A stretch of DNA of 32,966 nt, from NCBI GenBank assembly GCA_024233935.1, contig JACKOY010000030.1, positions 1 through 32,966 of the forward strand, in the 5' to 3' direction. Positions within the stretch are counted from its first letter, which is position 1; every line of letters starts with the position of its first letter. Shown here in pieces: positions 16,113-23,765 of the stretch. The position numbers and the translations under genes are program-made. Below the pieces are notes generated by a model, which did not search any database, had not been told where the DNA came from, and was given only the letters and a program-made list of their open reading frames with translations. This stretch comes from Spirochaetales bacterium. Its GTDB lineage: Bacteria > Spirochaetota > Leptospiria > Leptospirales > Leptonemataceae.

Positions 16113-16760
16113 TCAGGAGCGACTTTCCAGAAACATCGTCAGAAATGCGGCGAGACTCGTACCAACGCATGGTCCCAGAAAATAGATCCAGAGCGAGTCA
16201 GGATTCATCGCGACCAGCGCCGGTCCGAAAGAACGCGCCGGGTTCATCGAAGCGCCACTGATGGGACCCGCAAAGATCGCCGCCAACGCAACCGCACCTC
16301 CGATGGCAATGCCCGCAAAGAGGCCCTTCTCACGAGAGCCGGTGGATACACTGAAAATCACAAGCATGAGCGCCATCGATATGATGATTTCCAGAATCAA
16401 ACTTTGCAGGGCGCCGGCGGCCGGAACGGTGGCACCGAACGTGACGGCGCCCGGAAACAGGGCCCGCAAGATGAGGCTTGCAAAGCCAGCGCCGAACAAT
16501 TGCGAAACGACGTACGGGACAACTCCCGAAAACGCAAACCGGCGAGAGAGCGCAAAGGCGATCGTTACGGCCGGATTAAAATGCGCACCGGAAACATCAC
16601 CGAACACAAAGATCATGCACATGACCACGAGGCCGAACGTGATCGCAATTCCCAGATGGGTGACCATGCCACCGCTCGCGGAGTCGACAACAATCGCGCC
16701 CGTACCGCAGAAGACCAAAAAGAAGGTGCCGACCGCCTCGGCCACCAGGCGACGCAGCAT
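16113..16760 (-). CDS. MIP-family aquaporin of the ars operon (AqpS-like)
   Basis: The 215-aa membrane channel has six hydrophobic helices and both NPA motifs, HFNPAVT (N62) and SMNPARS (N173). By eye against AqpZ, the pore-lining H5 position is A161 and the LE1 position A170, small residues where AqpZ has His and Thr, with R176 kept. A wide pore of this kind fits metalloid or glycerol passage rather than strict water selection. It starts 2 nt after the arsC stop, so it is translated from the same transcript. Sinorhizobium meliloti AqpS, encoded in an ars operon, lets arsenite leave the cell down its gradient; the same job is inferred here. The ATG at 16760 is preferred to a much longer frame. 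Confidence 0.88.
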   Translation of the reverse strand: MLRRLVAEAVGTFFLVFCGTGAIVVDSASGGMVTHLGIAITFGLVVMCMIFVFGDVSGAHFNPAVTIAFALSRRFAFSGVVPYVVSQLFGAGFASLILRALFPGAVTFGATVPAAGALQSLILEIIISMALMLVIFSVSTGSREKGLFAGIAIGGAVALAAIFAGPISGASMNPARSFGPALVAMNPDSLWIYFLGPCVGTSLAAFLTMFLESRS

Positions 16761-16762
16761 GT

Positions 16763-17281
16763 TTACTCCGAACGCCCGATCTCTTCGAGCTTCGCGCGCA
16801 GCGCCTGTTCCTTTAGGGTTTCGAATGGCAGATTGTAGAGCAGCTCCAGGCGACGCCGGATCAAAAAGTAGGCCTCTTGAAAGACGCGATGAATTTGCTC
16901 CTCCGTGCCGGTCGCCAGAGCCGGATCCTCGAGTCCCCAATGCGCGGTCATGGGCTGCCCCGGAAAGACCGGACATGCTTCGGCCATGTCGCTTACGGCG
17001 TTGCCGCAAAGCGTGAACGCAAAATGAATTCGCTCTTTCTGCTCAATGAAAGTATCCCAGCTCTTTGACGTGAGGCCTTCGGTCTGCATGCCGTTTTCAC
17101 GGAGCACGCGCAAGGCCATCGGGTGCACTCCATGGGTCTGTGGAAATTTGCTGAGGTCGGGCTTAGAACCCGCGCTGTAGCCTGTGAAACGATCGAAGAA
17201 CATAGAGTTCACGATCGACTCTGCCATCTGACTCCGACAGGAGTTGCCGGTGCACAAAAATAGAATGCTGATCTTTTCCAT
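16763..17281 (-). CDS. arsC: Arsenate reductase, LMW phosphatase-like thioredoxin type
   Basis: The 172-aa protein starts with the phosphatase loop C10TGNSCR16, where C10 is the nucleophile. The redox relay C92 (FTLCGN) and C103 (EACPVF) matches the three-cysteine mechanism of S. aureus-type arsenate reductases, which are recycled by thioredoxin. HWGLEDPA provides the family's catalytic aspartate. About 35 residues of helix extend past the usual end, longer than the 131-aa S. aureus enzyme. It reduces arsenate to arsenite in the cytoplasm. AAGGA lies about 6 nt before the ATG. It follows arsR after 71 nt, where a small GAGCG-C-CGCTC palindrome (17326-17336) could affect readthrough, and precedes the aquaporin gene by 2 nt. 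Confidence 0.93.
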   Translation of the reverse strand: MEKISILFLCTGNSCRSQMAESIVNSMFFDRFTGYSAGSKPDLSKFPQTHGVHPMALRVLRENGMQTEGLTSKSWDTFIEQKERIHFAFTLCGNAVSDMAEACPVFPGQPMTAHWGLEDPALATGTEEQIHRVFQEAYFLIRRRLELLYNLPFETLKEQALRAKLEEIGRSE

Positions 17282-17352
17282 ACTGCGTCCTTAAGAGCGA
17301 CACTGTGCTCGAAGGGCATCAAAACGAGCGCCGCTCAAAACATGCTTCCCAC

Positions 17353-17688
17353 TCAGCAGCATTGCCCGGCCTGCTCATGGCGCTCCAATTCCAGAAAGAA
17401 CTTCGCGCTGAGGTCCCTGAATTTCCGCACGGCCTTCCAATCGATGCAGTAACACGACCTCAGCCCTTCGGTTTCGCCTTTGATCAGGCCGGCCGCTTTC
17501 AGTTCGCGTAAATGCTGGGACACAGTGGACTGGGCCAGAGGCAACACTTCCACGATCTCTCCACAAAAGCATTCTTTACGCTTTGCCACGGTCTTCAGAA
17601 TCTGAATGCGCGCCGGATGAGACAATGCCTTCGCCAGATTCGCCAGTTGATTCAACCCTGTCGAAAATTCCGCCGCCTTTGTGATCAT
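17353..17688 (-). CDS. arsR: ArsR-family metalloid-responsive repressor
   Basis: The 111-aa protein is a winged-helix repressor: LAKALSHPARIQIL is the classic ArsR opening, and STVSQHLRELKAAGLI the recognition helix. C40-x-C42 (ECFCGEI) fits the inducer-binding cysteines at the start of the DNA-binding helices; a further C110-C111 pair ends the chain. It should repress the arsR-arsC-aquaporin unit and release it when arsenite or antimonite binds. There is no ribosome-binding site before the ATG at 17688, and a perfect TATAAT lies 8 nt upstream, so the message is probably leaderless. A TTG at codon 12 is an alternative start, but the ATG gives the better full N-terminus. Confidence 0.93.
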   Translation of the reverse strand: MITKAAEFSTGLNQLANLAKALSHPARIQILKTVAKRKECFCGEIVEVLPLAQSTVSQHLRELKAAGLIKGETEGLRSCYCIDWKAVRKFRDLSAKFFLELERHEQAGQCC

Positions 17689-17690
17689 AT

Positions 17691-17725
17691 ATCGTAATTA
17701 TACGATGAATATATTTCGCGCAAGC
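17691..17725 (-). promoter_or_regulatory. arsR promoter with overlapping operator
   Basis: On the minus strand TATAAT (17702-17697) is a perfect -10 box, 8 nt before the arsR ATG. It lies inside the inverted repeat ATCGTA-4 nt-TACGAT (17691-17706). Bases 17725-17720 (GCTTGC) lie at the -35 distance, but the match is poor. Repressor binding would cover the -10 box, and the transcript would start at or next to the ATG. Confidence 0.7.
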
Positions 17726-17885
17726 ACATTTCTATTGGCCAACCGAAGAAACAAAGCTGGGCCGGAGGCAATCCAAAAAGAGATGGAATAACAGGTCCAC
17801 TGCCGCAGGTTTGCTTTCCAAATGCAAATGAGCCGCGCCGCCGTGACTATGCTGGCTTACGAAGAGCCCGGCCACAGGAGATGGA

Positions 17886-18341
17886 TTGCACACGATTGAG
17901 CTCGAAACGGTCATTCGCGCGTCGCCAGAAGTGTGCTTTGATCTTTCGCGTGACGTGGACTTTCATTTACAGACGGCTGCAAAAACCGGTGAGCGTGTGA
18001 TCTCCGGTCAGACCACCGGGCTGCTCGGACCGGGGGCGCGGGTGACCTGGCAGGCCCGCCACCTCGGCCTCAGACTGCGGCTCGAAGTAGCCATTGTCGA
18101 ATACCAACGGCCAAACTTCTTCGTTGATACAATGCTTCACGGACCTTTTCGCGCCATGCGCCACGAACATACTTTCAAGAAGCAGGGGGAGCACACACTC
18201 ATGACCGATCGCTTCGCCTTCGCCCTGCCCGGCGGACCGATTGGTTGCCTTGTGGGAAAACTCATCGTGGGCCCCCACCTGCGGCGGTTCTTGCTTGCGC
18301 GCAACGAGGCCATCCGACTGCGCGCAGAAGCGCAAACCTGA
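17886..18341 (+). CDS. SRPBCC-family protein (START-like ligand-binding fold)
   Basis: The 151-aa protein begins ELETVIRASPEVCFDLSRDVDFH, the opening of the polyketide-cyclase/START-like (SRPBCC) fold, with a GPFRAMRHEHTFK beta-strand segment in the middle and a long C-terminal helix (RRFLLARNEAIRLRAE). These proteins bind hydrophobic ligands in a deep cavity; the ligand is unknown. The start is TTG at 17886, supported by AGGAG (17876-17880) 5 nt upstream. An ATG at 17881 is in another frame and hits a stop quickly. It diverges from arsR across about 180 bp and converges on the DHFR-like gene with a 30-nt gap. Confidence 0.8.
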   Translation: MHTIELETVIRASPEVCFDLSRDVDFHLQTAAKTGERVISGQTTGLLGPGARVTWQARHLGLRLRLEVAIVEYQRPNFFVDTMLHGPFRAMRHEHTFKKQGEHTLMTDRFAFALPGGPIGCLVGKLIVGPHLRRFLLARNEAIRLRAEAQT

Positions 18342-18371
18342 AGGCACGACCGCGCCTCTGCGAAACCTCCG

Positions 18372-18932
18372 TCAAGGTGGAGGACTCAGACGATACCGGG
18401 CGTCAATAAACTGGCCGTTCTGGCGGACGTCGATGAGTTGCAGGCGCGAAGAGAGAATGCGGCGTGGCAAGAGTGGCGCGCCCTTTCCCAGCGTAACGGG
18501 CGCGATATGTAGGGTGAGTTCATCGAGCAGACCTTCGTCGGCAAATCGGGCCGCGAGCTCACCGCCACCGGCCATCCAGATATCTTTGCCCTGCGCCGCG
18601 GCCACCATCGCTTCATAGACCGGTTTGACCGGCCCCTGGACAGGCTTAATGTTCGCACCCGCCGGGATTACCAGTTCACGATTCGTAAAGACCCAGCAGG
18701 GCAAATCGCCGTGCCACTCGCGCCACTTTTCGGGATGCTCCCCGAGCTTTTCGTGCTGAACAATCCAATCGAAGGTATTGCGGCCCATCACAAACGCACC
18801 CAGGCTCGTCATGAAATCGGAACTTTCCTCTTCCCGCTTCACTTCAAAAAGCCATTCCAGAGAATGCTGCTCATCTGCCAGAAAGCCATCAAGGGTTGTT
18901 GCTGTGTAGTACCTGACTTTGGTCTGCTGCAT
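18372..18932 (-). CDS. Dihydrofolate-reductase-family protein (RibD C-terminal-like)
   Basis: The 186-aa protein resembles the RibD_C/DHFR-like reductase family: TTLDGFLAD (about 11-19), VMGRNTFDWI (about 48-57), WVFTNRE, and IWMAGGGELAARF with the NADPH-binding glycines, followed by LHIAPVTLGKGAPLL. Such proteins are usually annotated only as DHFR-family; a specific folate or pterin substrate is not shown. The ATG at 18932 is preferred because GGAG lies 8 nt upstream. A CCTCC/GGAGG hairpin (18366-18370, 18379-18383) overlaps its stop codon and might mark the convergent boundary with the SRPBCC gene. Confidence 0.85.
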   Translation of the reverse strand: MQQTKVRYYTATTLDGFLADEQHSLEWLFEVKREEESSDFMTSLGAFVMGRNTFDWIVQHEKLGEHPEKWREWHGDLPCWVFTNRELVIPAGANIKPVQGPVKPVYEAMVAAAQGKDIWMAGGGELAARFADEGLLDELTLHIAPVTLGKGAPLLPRRILSSRLQLIDVRQNGQFIDARYRLSPPP

Positions 18933-18999
18933 GGGATGTCTCCGTCTTCGCCTGGATTCTCGGCCTGCCCCCAATTTGTGCCATCATAAATCGGCAAGG

Positions 19000-19026
19000 G
19001 CTTTGCGCAGACAGACCGCGCAAAGC
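19000..19026. repeat. Perfect 9-bp inverted repeat between two minus-strand genes
   Basis: GCTTTGCGC and GCGCAAAGC form a perfect stem around a 9-nt loop. On the plus strand a T6 tract starts 8 nt later (about 19035); on the minus strand the following sequence is not T-rich. It lies in a 213-bp gap downstream of the secreted membrane-protein gene and upstream of the DHFR-like gene. It may be a terminator or a small regulatory RNA fold. The rest of the gap shows nothing. Confidence 0.4.
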
Positions 19027-19145
19027 AGCAGACGGTTTTTTCTGGCAAGGTTCGGTTGCGCACACCGGCCGCCGTGGAAACGCCAAACGGATTTTCTCTG
19101 CATGTTCGGGCGCCCCGGGCAGAAGCGCTATAGGCGGACGAACGC

Positions 19146-19898
19146 TCAGTGGTAGAAAAACGAAAATCGAATCCGGGCGATGTCGTGACCTGAAAAATGC
19201 CGTTCCCGTTCCAGATGACTCTGCGCTTCTTGTTCCGCAGATTCATCGGAGGGGGCGGCTTCGCCGTAGGCAGTGCGGTGATCGTAGTAGGCGATGCCCG
19301 CCGACAACACAAGCGCCAGAGAAATGCCCGCGATCGATTCACCGGTATCGAAACGCGTGGGCTCGCCCGCAATCGACTTACCCAGACCCCAGGCTCCGAA
19401 AGTAAAGCCGGCCGTAAACGGCAGCGAAAGAAAAAAGACAATCGAAAAGCGCCGGGCCGGAGTTTCCGTGTACGGGACCTGTCCAAATCCCCGCGGAAAG
19501 CCGTCGGTTCCAAACTGACGTAGCATGGCGCGTTCGGCCGCGGCGCGTCGGTTCCCCTGCTCGTCCAGGCGATTGGCGTCCCTTTCCTCATAACGTTCCC
19601 GGCCGGCTCGCGCGGCAGCCGCCTGCGCACGCTGCGATTCGAGCACTGTCGCCGCGTCCAGGTCTTCGCCCGAAAGCAAGAGTACAGATTCGCCGCCCGA
19701 ATCGAGTTGCCGGCGCTGTTCTTCGGAAATCAGCGGCGGCGTGTAGCGGGGGTCCCGCGGCGTCGGAAAATGCTCCTCGTTGCCGGTCGTATCGGCCCCC
19801 GGTTGCAGCTGCGGAACCTGGGCACGGACTGCGGGCGCGCTCAGGGCAAACGCCGCGAACACTGCCAGCAGTGCAGATTTTTTCGAGTATTGTTTCAC
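19146..19898 (-). CDS. Exported membrane protein of unknown function
   Basis: The 250-aa protein has a signal peptide (YSKKSALLAVFAAFALS, cleavage probably after AVRA at 26). The mature part opens with a proline-rich stretch and a charged Arg/Glu/Ala helix (about 80-130) that could be a coiled coil. Two hydrophobic segments follow, FSIVFFLSLPFTAGFTFGAW (151-170) and about 187-205 (ESIAGISLALVLSAGIAYY), and the chain ends IRFSFFYH. The aromatic C-terminus recalls outer-membrane proteins, but the hydrophobic segments look like inner-membrane helices, so location is uncertain. The start is GTG at 19898, and a 12-bp palindrome lies 18 nt upstream. No family is recognised. Confidence 0.65.
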   Translation of the reverse strand: MKQYSKKSALLAVFAAFALSAPAVRAQVPQLQPGADTTGNEEHFPTPRDPRYTPPLISEEQRRQLDSGGESVLLLSGEDLDAATVLESQRAQAAAARAGRERYEERDANRLDEQGNRRAAAERAMLRQFGTDGFPRGFGQVPYTETPARRFSIVFFLSLPFTAGFTFGAWGLGKSIAGEPTRFDTGESIAGISLALVLSAGIAYYDHRTAYGEAAPSDESAEQEAQSHLERERHFSGHDIARIRFSFFYH

Positions 19899-19916
19899 GC
19901 GTCGACTACGAAACCC

Positions 19917-19928
19917 TGAAACGTTTCA
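19917..19928. promoter_or_regulatory. 12-bp perfect palindrome upstream of the exported-protein gene
   Basis: TGAAACGTTTCA lies 18 nt upstream of the GTG at 19898. A perfect 12-mer palindrome this close to a start is a plausible operator for a dimeric regulator. The regulator is unknown and no second copy was noticed. Confidence 0.35.
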
Positions 19929-19971
19929 TCCCTTCTTACCGGCAACGGGGAATCATGGCGACAAGTATTTC

Positions 19972-19993
19972 AGAACGATAGCGTGATCGTTCT
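19972..19993 (-). terminator. 8-bp hairpin downstream of mtnP
   Basis: AGAACGAT-6 nt-ATCGTTCT is a perfect 8-bp stem about 85 nt past the mtnP stop. No T-tract follows on the minus strand, so it may be a factor-dependent terminator or an mRNA-stabilising hairpin. Confidence 0.35.
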
Positions 19994-20077
19994 CTGGAAT
20001 GCAGCGATCGAAAGCCACCATGCACCGCGTGCGAAAACACACAGAACGACGGGCACGCGCCACACAGGTCAATGCAG

Positions 20078-20944
20078 TCAAAAATAGCCCGGAAGCACTT
20101 TGTTCAGTTTCGCCACAGTTTCCGGATTTCGTTTCTCCGGCGCCGTGATCACGGAGTTTCTAATGCTGCCCTTCAGCGGATTCGGCTTCTCCCCGATCGC
20201 GGGAAGGATCGCTTTGAGCAGCCGACGGGCGTTGTCCGCGTTGGCATGCAAGTTCCCTATAATAAATTCGGCCGTGACTGCCTCTTCTTCGACCTTCCAG
20301 GAGTCATAGTCCGTGGACATGCACACCATCTGGTAGCTGATCTCGAGCTCCCGCGCCAGTTTGGCTTCCGGAAGCGCGCTCATATTGATCACGTCTCCGC
20401 CCAGGCTGCGATACATATTCGACTCCGCGCGCGTCGAGAAGACCGGCCCCTCCATGCAGACCAGAGTCCGGTCACGGTGCAGCGTCGCGCCCTCCAGCAC
20501 GCTGCGCTGCGCGTAAATCGCTTCCGCCAGATGATGAGCGAAAGGATCACCAAACGTGGCATGCACGACAATGCCGTCTTCGAAATACGTAAACGGGCGC
20601 ACCCCCCGCGTTCGATCAATGATTTGCGACGGCAGGACAAAATCGCGTGGCGGGATCTCCTCGCGTAGCGAACCGACGGCCGAAAAGGCCACAATCTCCT
20701 CAACACCGAGCATCTTCAGAGCGGCCATATTCGCCCGGAAAGGAACCTGGTGGGGCGGTAAAAAATGGCCGCGACCATGACGGGGCAGAAAGGCCACTTT
20801 CTTACCGGCATACTCTCCCACGATGATTTCATCGGAAGGCAGGCCCCAGGGCGTTTGCGGTTGGATCTGCCCTTCGACCCGCAGGCCATCCAGATCATAG
20901 AGCCCGGAACCGCCAATTACGCCGATCTTTGCTTCGAGTGCCAT
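20078..20944 (-). CDS. mtnP: S-methyl-5'-thioadenosine phosphorylase
   Basis: The 288-aa enzyme cleaves methylthioadenosine to adenine and methylthioribose-1-phosphate in methionine salvage. IGVIGGSGLYDLDG starts the phosphorylase fold and contains the phosphate loop. RHGRGH and PHQVPFRANM are family signatures; CMEGPVFSTRAE and INMSALPEAKLARE are the nucleoside-site segments, and MSTDYDSW carries the aspartate expected for 6-aminopurine (MTA) rather than guanine/hypoxanthine specificity. I chose the ATG at 20944 over a TTG at 20965, since the conserved domain begins directly after it. It diverges from the GGDEF gene. The other methionine-salvage genes are not in the window. Confidence 0.93.
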   Translation of the reverse strand: MALEAKIGVIGGSGLYDLDGLRVEGQIQPQTPWGLPSDEIIVGEYAGKKVAFLPRHGRGHFLPPHQVPFRANMAALKMLGVEEIVAFSAVGSLREEIPPRDFVLPSQIIDRTRGVRPFTYFEDGIVVHATFGDPFAHHLAEAIYAQRSVLEGATLHRDRTLVCMEGPVFSTRAESNMYRSLGGDVINMSALPEAKLARELEISYQMVCMSTDYDSWKVEEEAVTAEFIIGNLHANADNARRLLKAILPAIGEKPNPLKGSIRNSVITAPEKRNPETVAKLNKVLPGYF

Positions 20945-20969
20945 GCGAAACAGGGCTTGCGGCAAATGC

Positions 20970-20989
20970 CTGCTGTCAGCAGTTTTTTT
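20970..20989 (+). terminator. Terminator-like hairpin in the leader of the GGDEF gene
   Basis: On the plus strand CTGCTG-T-CAGCAG (20970-20982; effectively a 5-bp stem) is directly followed by seven T residues. It lies about 70 nt upstream of the diguanylate cyclase start and 26 nt upstream of the mtnP ATG on the other strand. A short stem makes it weak; it could be a leader attenuator or simply part of the divergent promoter region. Confidence 0.3.
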
Positions 20990-21059
20990 CTCGCCCCCCG
21001 GCCCAGGCCAGGCATTCTAAGCAGCAGGGATACTGCGCGAACTGCGCGTGACCAAAGCA

Positions 21060-22922
21060 ATGGCCGGCCAAAAAAAGCGAGAGACGAGGATACGTCGTTT
21101 CGATCCCTACGAATTTGCCAGTCAGGCAGATTCGGCGTTCTTTGAGCGCAGCAACATTCAGTCGACTTACTTTCTTCTAAACGCCATCAGCGATGGTGTC
21201 ATCGCGGTCAGTTCCGATTTCCAGGTGATCTACTCCAATCAGGCATCTCGCAATCTGCTGGGTTTCTCGCAGCGCGAAATGCAGGGACGTTCCCTGGCGA
21301 GTTTGCTCGTAGATCGTAAAGCGTGGCTCGTTATCGAAAGCAACCTGCGACGACGCGAAATACTGGCAACCGACCAGAACCGCATCCGGCATGCGGATGG
21401 TACCGAAATTGCAGTCATTATCACGGCTATCCCGATCCTGGAAAACGGCAGCTTTGACGGCGCGGTCGTCGTCTTTCGGGATGTATTGCCCGGTGTAATC
21501 GGCAGTCTGAACCTTATGGACCGGGAGCGGCTCCTGCAGGGCATGTTCGACATGCTGCCGACCGGCGCGCTACTCCTCAACCAGGGCGCCCGCATCCTGC
21601 GCATAAACGAAATGGCGCGCGCGTTTCTGGGTCTGCCGGAAGGCGAACTCCGGGGCAAAGCCCTGCAGCCGGAAAACTGGCGCGCCAGCAATCAAAAAGG
21701 AGAGCGGGTCTCGTTCGAAGATTCGCCCATCTCGCGGGCCTTCGAGGTTCCCGAATACGAGACCCAACAAGAACTTACCTTCGATACAAGACCGCAGTCG
21801 GTGCTTGTGAACGCCCGCACGCTGAATTCGCATCTGCCCGGTATTCACTCCGGACTCGTTCTGGTTACGTTTACGACTGTGGAGCCGCACGGACCTCAGG
21901 CCGGGGACATGGATACGGCGGCCGAGCTCAGCCAGGAAATCAACAGCCTGCTGACCGATCTTCTGACCGAACGTGGAGCGGCCGGCACAATCCGCACGGC
22001 CCTGGCCGGAGTGCGACGCCTGACCCGGTCGGACCTGGCGGCCCTGGGCATTCTCGATCGCACCTCCGGTCTGGTCGAGTTCTCCTACTTCGAAGGCGAG
22101 GACGCAGCGGAGCTGGAAAGCTTTCGGCGCCCTCTGGCGGACCTGGCCCCTGACCGTCCTTCGGGCTCGGCTGAAAGCATGCCGACCGGCCTGCCGGATG
22201 CACGCTTCCTGCAGCTCGGTTTTCGCCGATCGATTGCGGCCCCGGTCTTTTCCGAAGGTGAGCAGGTGGGTCTGCTGTACTTGCTTCGTCGCTCTCAAGA
22301 AGAGTTTGTCGAGAACGAGGTCGAAGAAATGCGTATGTTAGTGCCGGTGCTCTCGGCCGCCATTTCTAAGGCCAGCTACGAAGCGCGCCTGAACGAATTG
22401 GCTACAACCGACGCGCTGACCGGCCTCTGGAATCGGAGGGTCTTCTTCGAACGCCTGGAGCTGGAAATGGAGCGCAGCCGTCGCTATAAGATGAACCTCA
22501 GTGTGCTGATGCTGGACCTCGATCACTTCAAGAACGTGAACGATCGTTACGGCCACCTGGCGGGAGATGAAATGCTGGTCGAGGTCGCGCGGGTGATGGA
22601 ACTCAAGACCCGGCGTAGCGACCTGGTCGCCCGCACAGGCGGAGAGGAATTTATGGTCCTCTTGCCCGAAGCCGAACTATCCGGCGCTCTGCGAACCGCG
22701 GAAAAGCTCCGGGCGGGCGTGGAGGGACTCAGCATCAACGTAGATGGTCAGACGGTGCGAACGACGGTTTCCATTGGAGCGGCAGCCTACCAGTCAGGAG
22801 AGACCCAGAAGGAGTTTTATGCGCGGCTGGACGCCCTGCTCTACAAATCAAAAAGCGAGGGACGCAACCGGGTCAGTCACGAACTACTGGATGAAGGCGC
22901 CTCGTCACCCAGTCGATACTGA
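21060..22922 (+). CDS. Diguanylate cyclase with PAS and GAF sensor domains
   Basis: The 620-aa protein lacks membrane helices. It carries two PAS-like domains (about 32-140, containing SDGVIAVSSDFQVIYSN, and about 160-275, containing MLPTGALLLNQGARILRIN), a GAF-like domain (about 300-450) and a GGDEF domain (about 455-610). GGEEF at 527-531 is an active-site variant. RRSD lies five residues before it, the position of the inhibitory I-site for product feedback. LDLDHFKNVNDRYGHLAGDE is intact. It should make cyclic di-GMP from GTP in response to an unknown cytoplasmic signal. A GTG at 21048 is an alternative start. Its last 46 nt overlap the end of the convergent unknown gene. Confidence 0.92.
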   Translation: MAGQKKRETRIRRFDPYEFASQADSAFFERSNIQSTYFLLNAISDGVIAVSSDFQVIYSNQASRNLLGFSQREMQGRSLASLLVDRKAWLVIESNLRRREILATDQNRIRHADGTEIAVIITAIPILENGSFDGAVVVFRDVLPGVIGSLNLMDRERLLQGMFDMLPTGALLLNQGARILRINEMARAFLGLPEGELRGKALQPENWRASNQKGERVSFEDSPISRAFEVPEYETQQELTFDTRPQSVLVNARTLNSHLPGIHSGLVLVTFTTVEPHGPQAGDMDTAAELSQEINSLLTDLLTERGAAGTIRTALAGVRRLTRSDLAALGILDRTSGLVEFSYFEGEDAAELESFRRPLADLAPDRPSGSAESMPTGLPDARFLQLGFRRSIAAPVFSEGEQVGLLYLLRRSQEEFVENEVEEMRMLVPVLSAAISKASYEARLNELATTDALTGLWNRRVFFERLELEMERSRRYKMNLSVLMLDLDHFKNVNDRYGHLAGDEMLVEVARVMELKTRRSDLVARTGGEEFMVLLPEAELSGALRTAEKLRAGVEGLSINVDGQTVRTTVSIGAAAYQSGETQKEFYARLDALLYKSKSEGRNRVSHELLDEGASSPSRY

Positions 22923-23764
22923 TTCCGCTTCATCTCTCGCACAACGCGCGTGTAATATTCCCGCGACCAGACCTGCTCTTCGAGTTCCGGCGAAAGAATC
23001 GAAATCATTTCTCCCGGCGTCCACTGCACAACGTGGTCATTGCGATCGAACACACGCCCTTCGGCGAAGGCACGCGAGATCTTCCGGGCGCCGTGCTTGC
23101 GGAGGTCACGCATCAAGGCCCGAAAGAAAGCCTCCCGCACGGGATCATAGAAGTTGAACTGTCGGTGAAACAGAAGAGCGTCGTGAAAGTACTCGGGTAT
23201 GTTAAAGGCCCCCCGCGCCCCCAGTCCGATCGCCAGATTGGCGATAAAATCTGAGAGCTGCGAAAAAATTCCCAACCCCGGCAACTCCTGCCCCGGGAAG
23301 AGACGCTCCGGTCGGAAATGTCGCGCGCGGGGATGCGCTGTCATCAACCAGTCGATATAGAGCAATTTCTTGCGAGGCGCCCCGGGATGTAGCCGAAAGC
23401 GAAAGTGCGACAGCTTCAGGCGTATGTGAATCAACACCTGGTCGTTCTCCTTAACGAAGATGCGTTGATCCAGCTCTGAAAGATACTGGAGATCCAGTTC
23501 GTGTTTCGTGTATCCTTTGGCTTCGAGTTCCTCAAAAATCCCCGACCAGGCCATCAATTCTTCAATCTCGGCGCTGCTGTACTTTCCGAAGATACGCACC
23601 TCCCCGTCCCCGCCGTTGCGAACCAGGCGGCCACCGAGATCTTCGTTAATTTCGCTTTCGTCGAGATCCGAAAAATCAATGCCGGCATCGAGAAGTTTGT
23701 CGGTTCCTTTCTCACGCGAACGAAAGCGGCTGAACCATTTGTCTGTGTCCGAGAGGAAACCCAT
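22877..23764 (-). CDS. Conserved-looking protein of unknown function, coupled to the deacetylase gene
   Basis: The 295-aa protein is soluble, mixed alpha/beta. It opens GFLSDTDKWFSRFRSREKG, then an acidic segment, and a middle region with VLIHIRLKLSHFRFRLHPG strands. A core of PGLGIFSQLSDFIANLAIG, ARGAFNIPEYFHDALLFHR and FNFYDP loosely recalls the acetyl-CoA loop and C-terminal strand of GNAT acyltransferases; I could not confirm this. The C-terminal part ends with a long basic helix and a serine run. It starts 1 nt after the deacetylase stop, so the two are read from one message. An acetyltransferase-like role beside a deacetylase would be attractive but is speculation. The ATG at 23764 is chosen over a longer, non-protein-like extension. 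Confidence 0.65.
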   Translation of the reverse strand: MGFLSDTDKWFSRFRSREKGTDKLLDAGIDFSDLDESEINEDLGGRLVRNGGDGEVRIFGKYSSAEIEELMAWSGIFEELEAKGYTKHELDLQYLSELDQRIFVKENDQVLIHIRLKLSHFRFRLHPGAPRKKLLYIDWLMTAHPRARHFRPERLFPGQELPGLGIFSQLSDFIANLAIGLGARGAFNIPEYFHDALLFHRQFNFYDPVREAFFRALMRDLRKHGARKISRAFAEGRVFDRNDHVVQWTPGEMISILSPELEEQVWSREYYTRVVREMKRNQYRLGDEAPSSSSS

Positions 23765-23765
23765 A

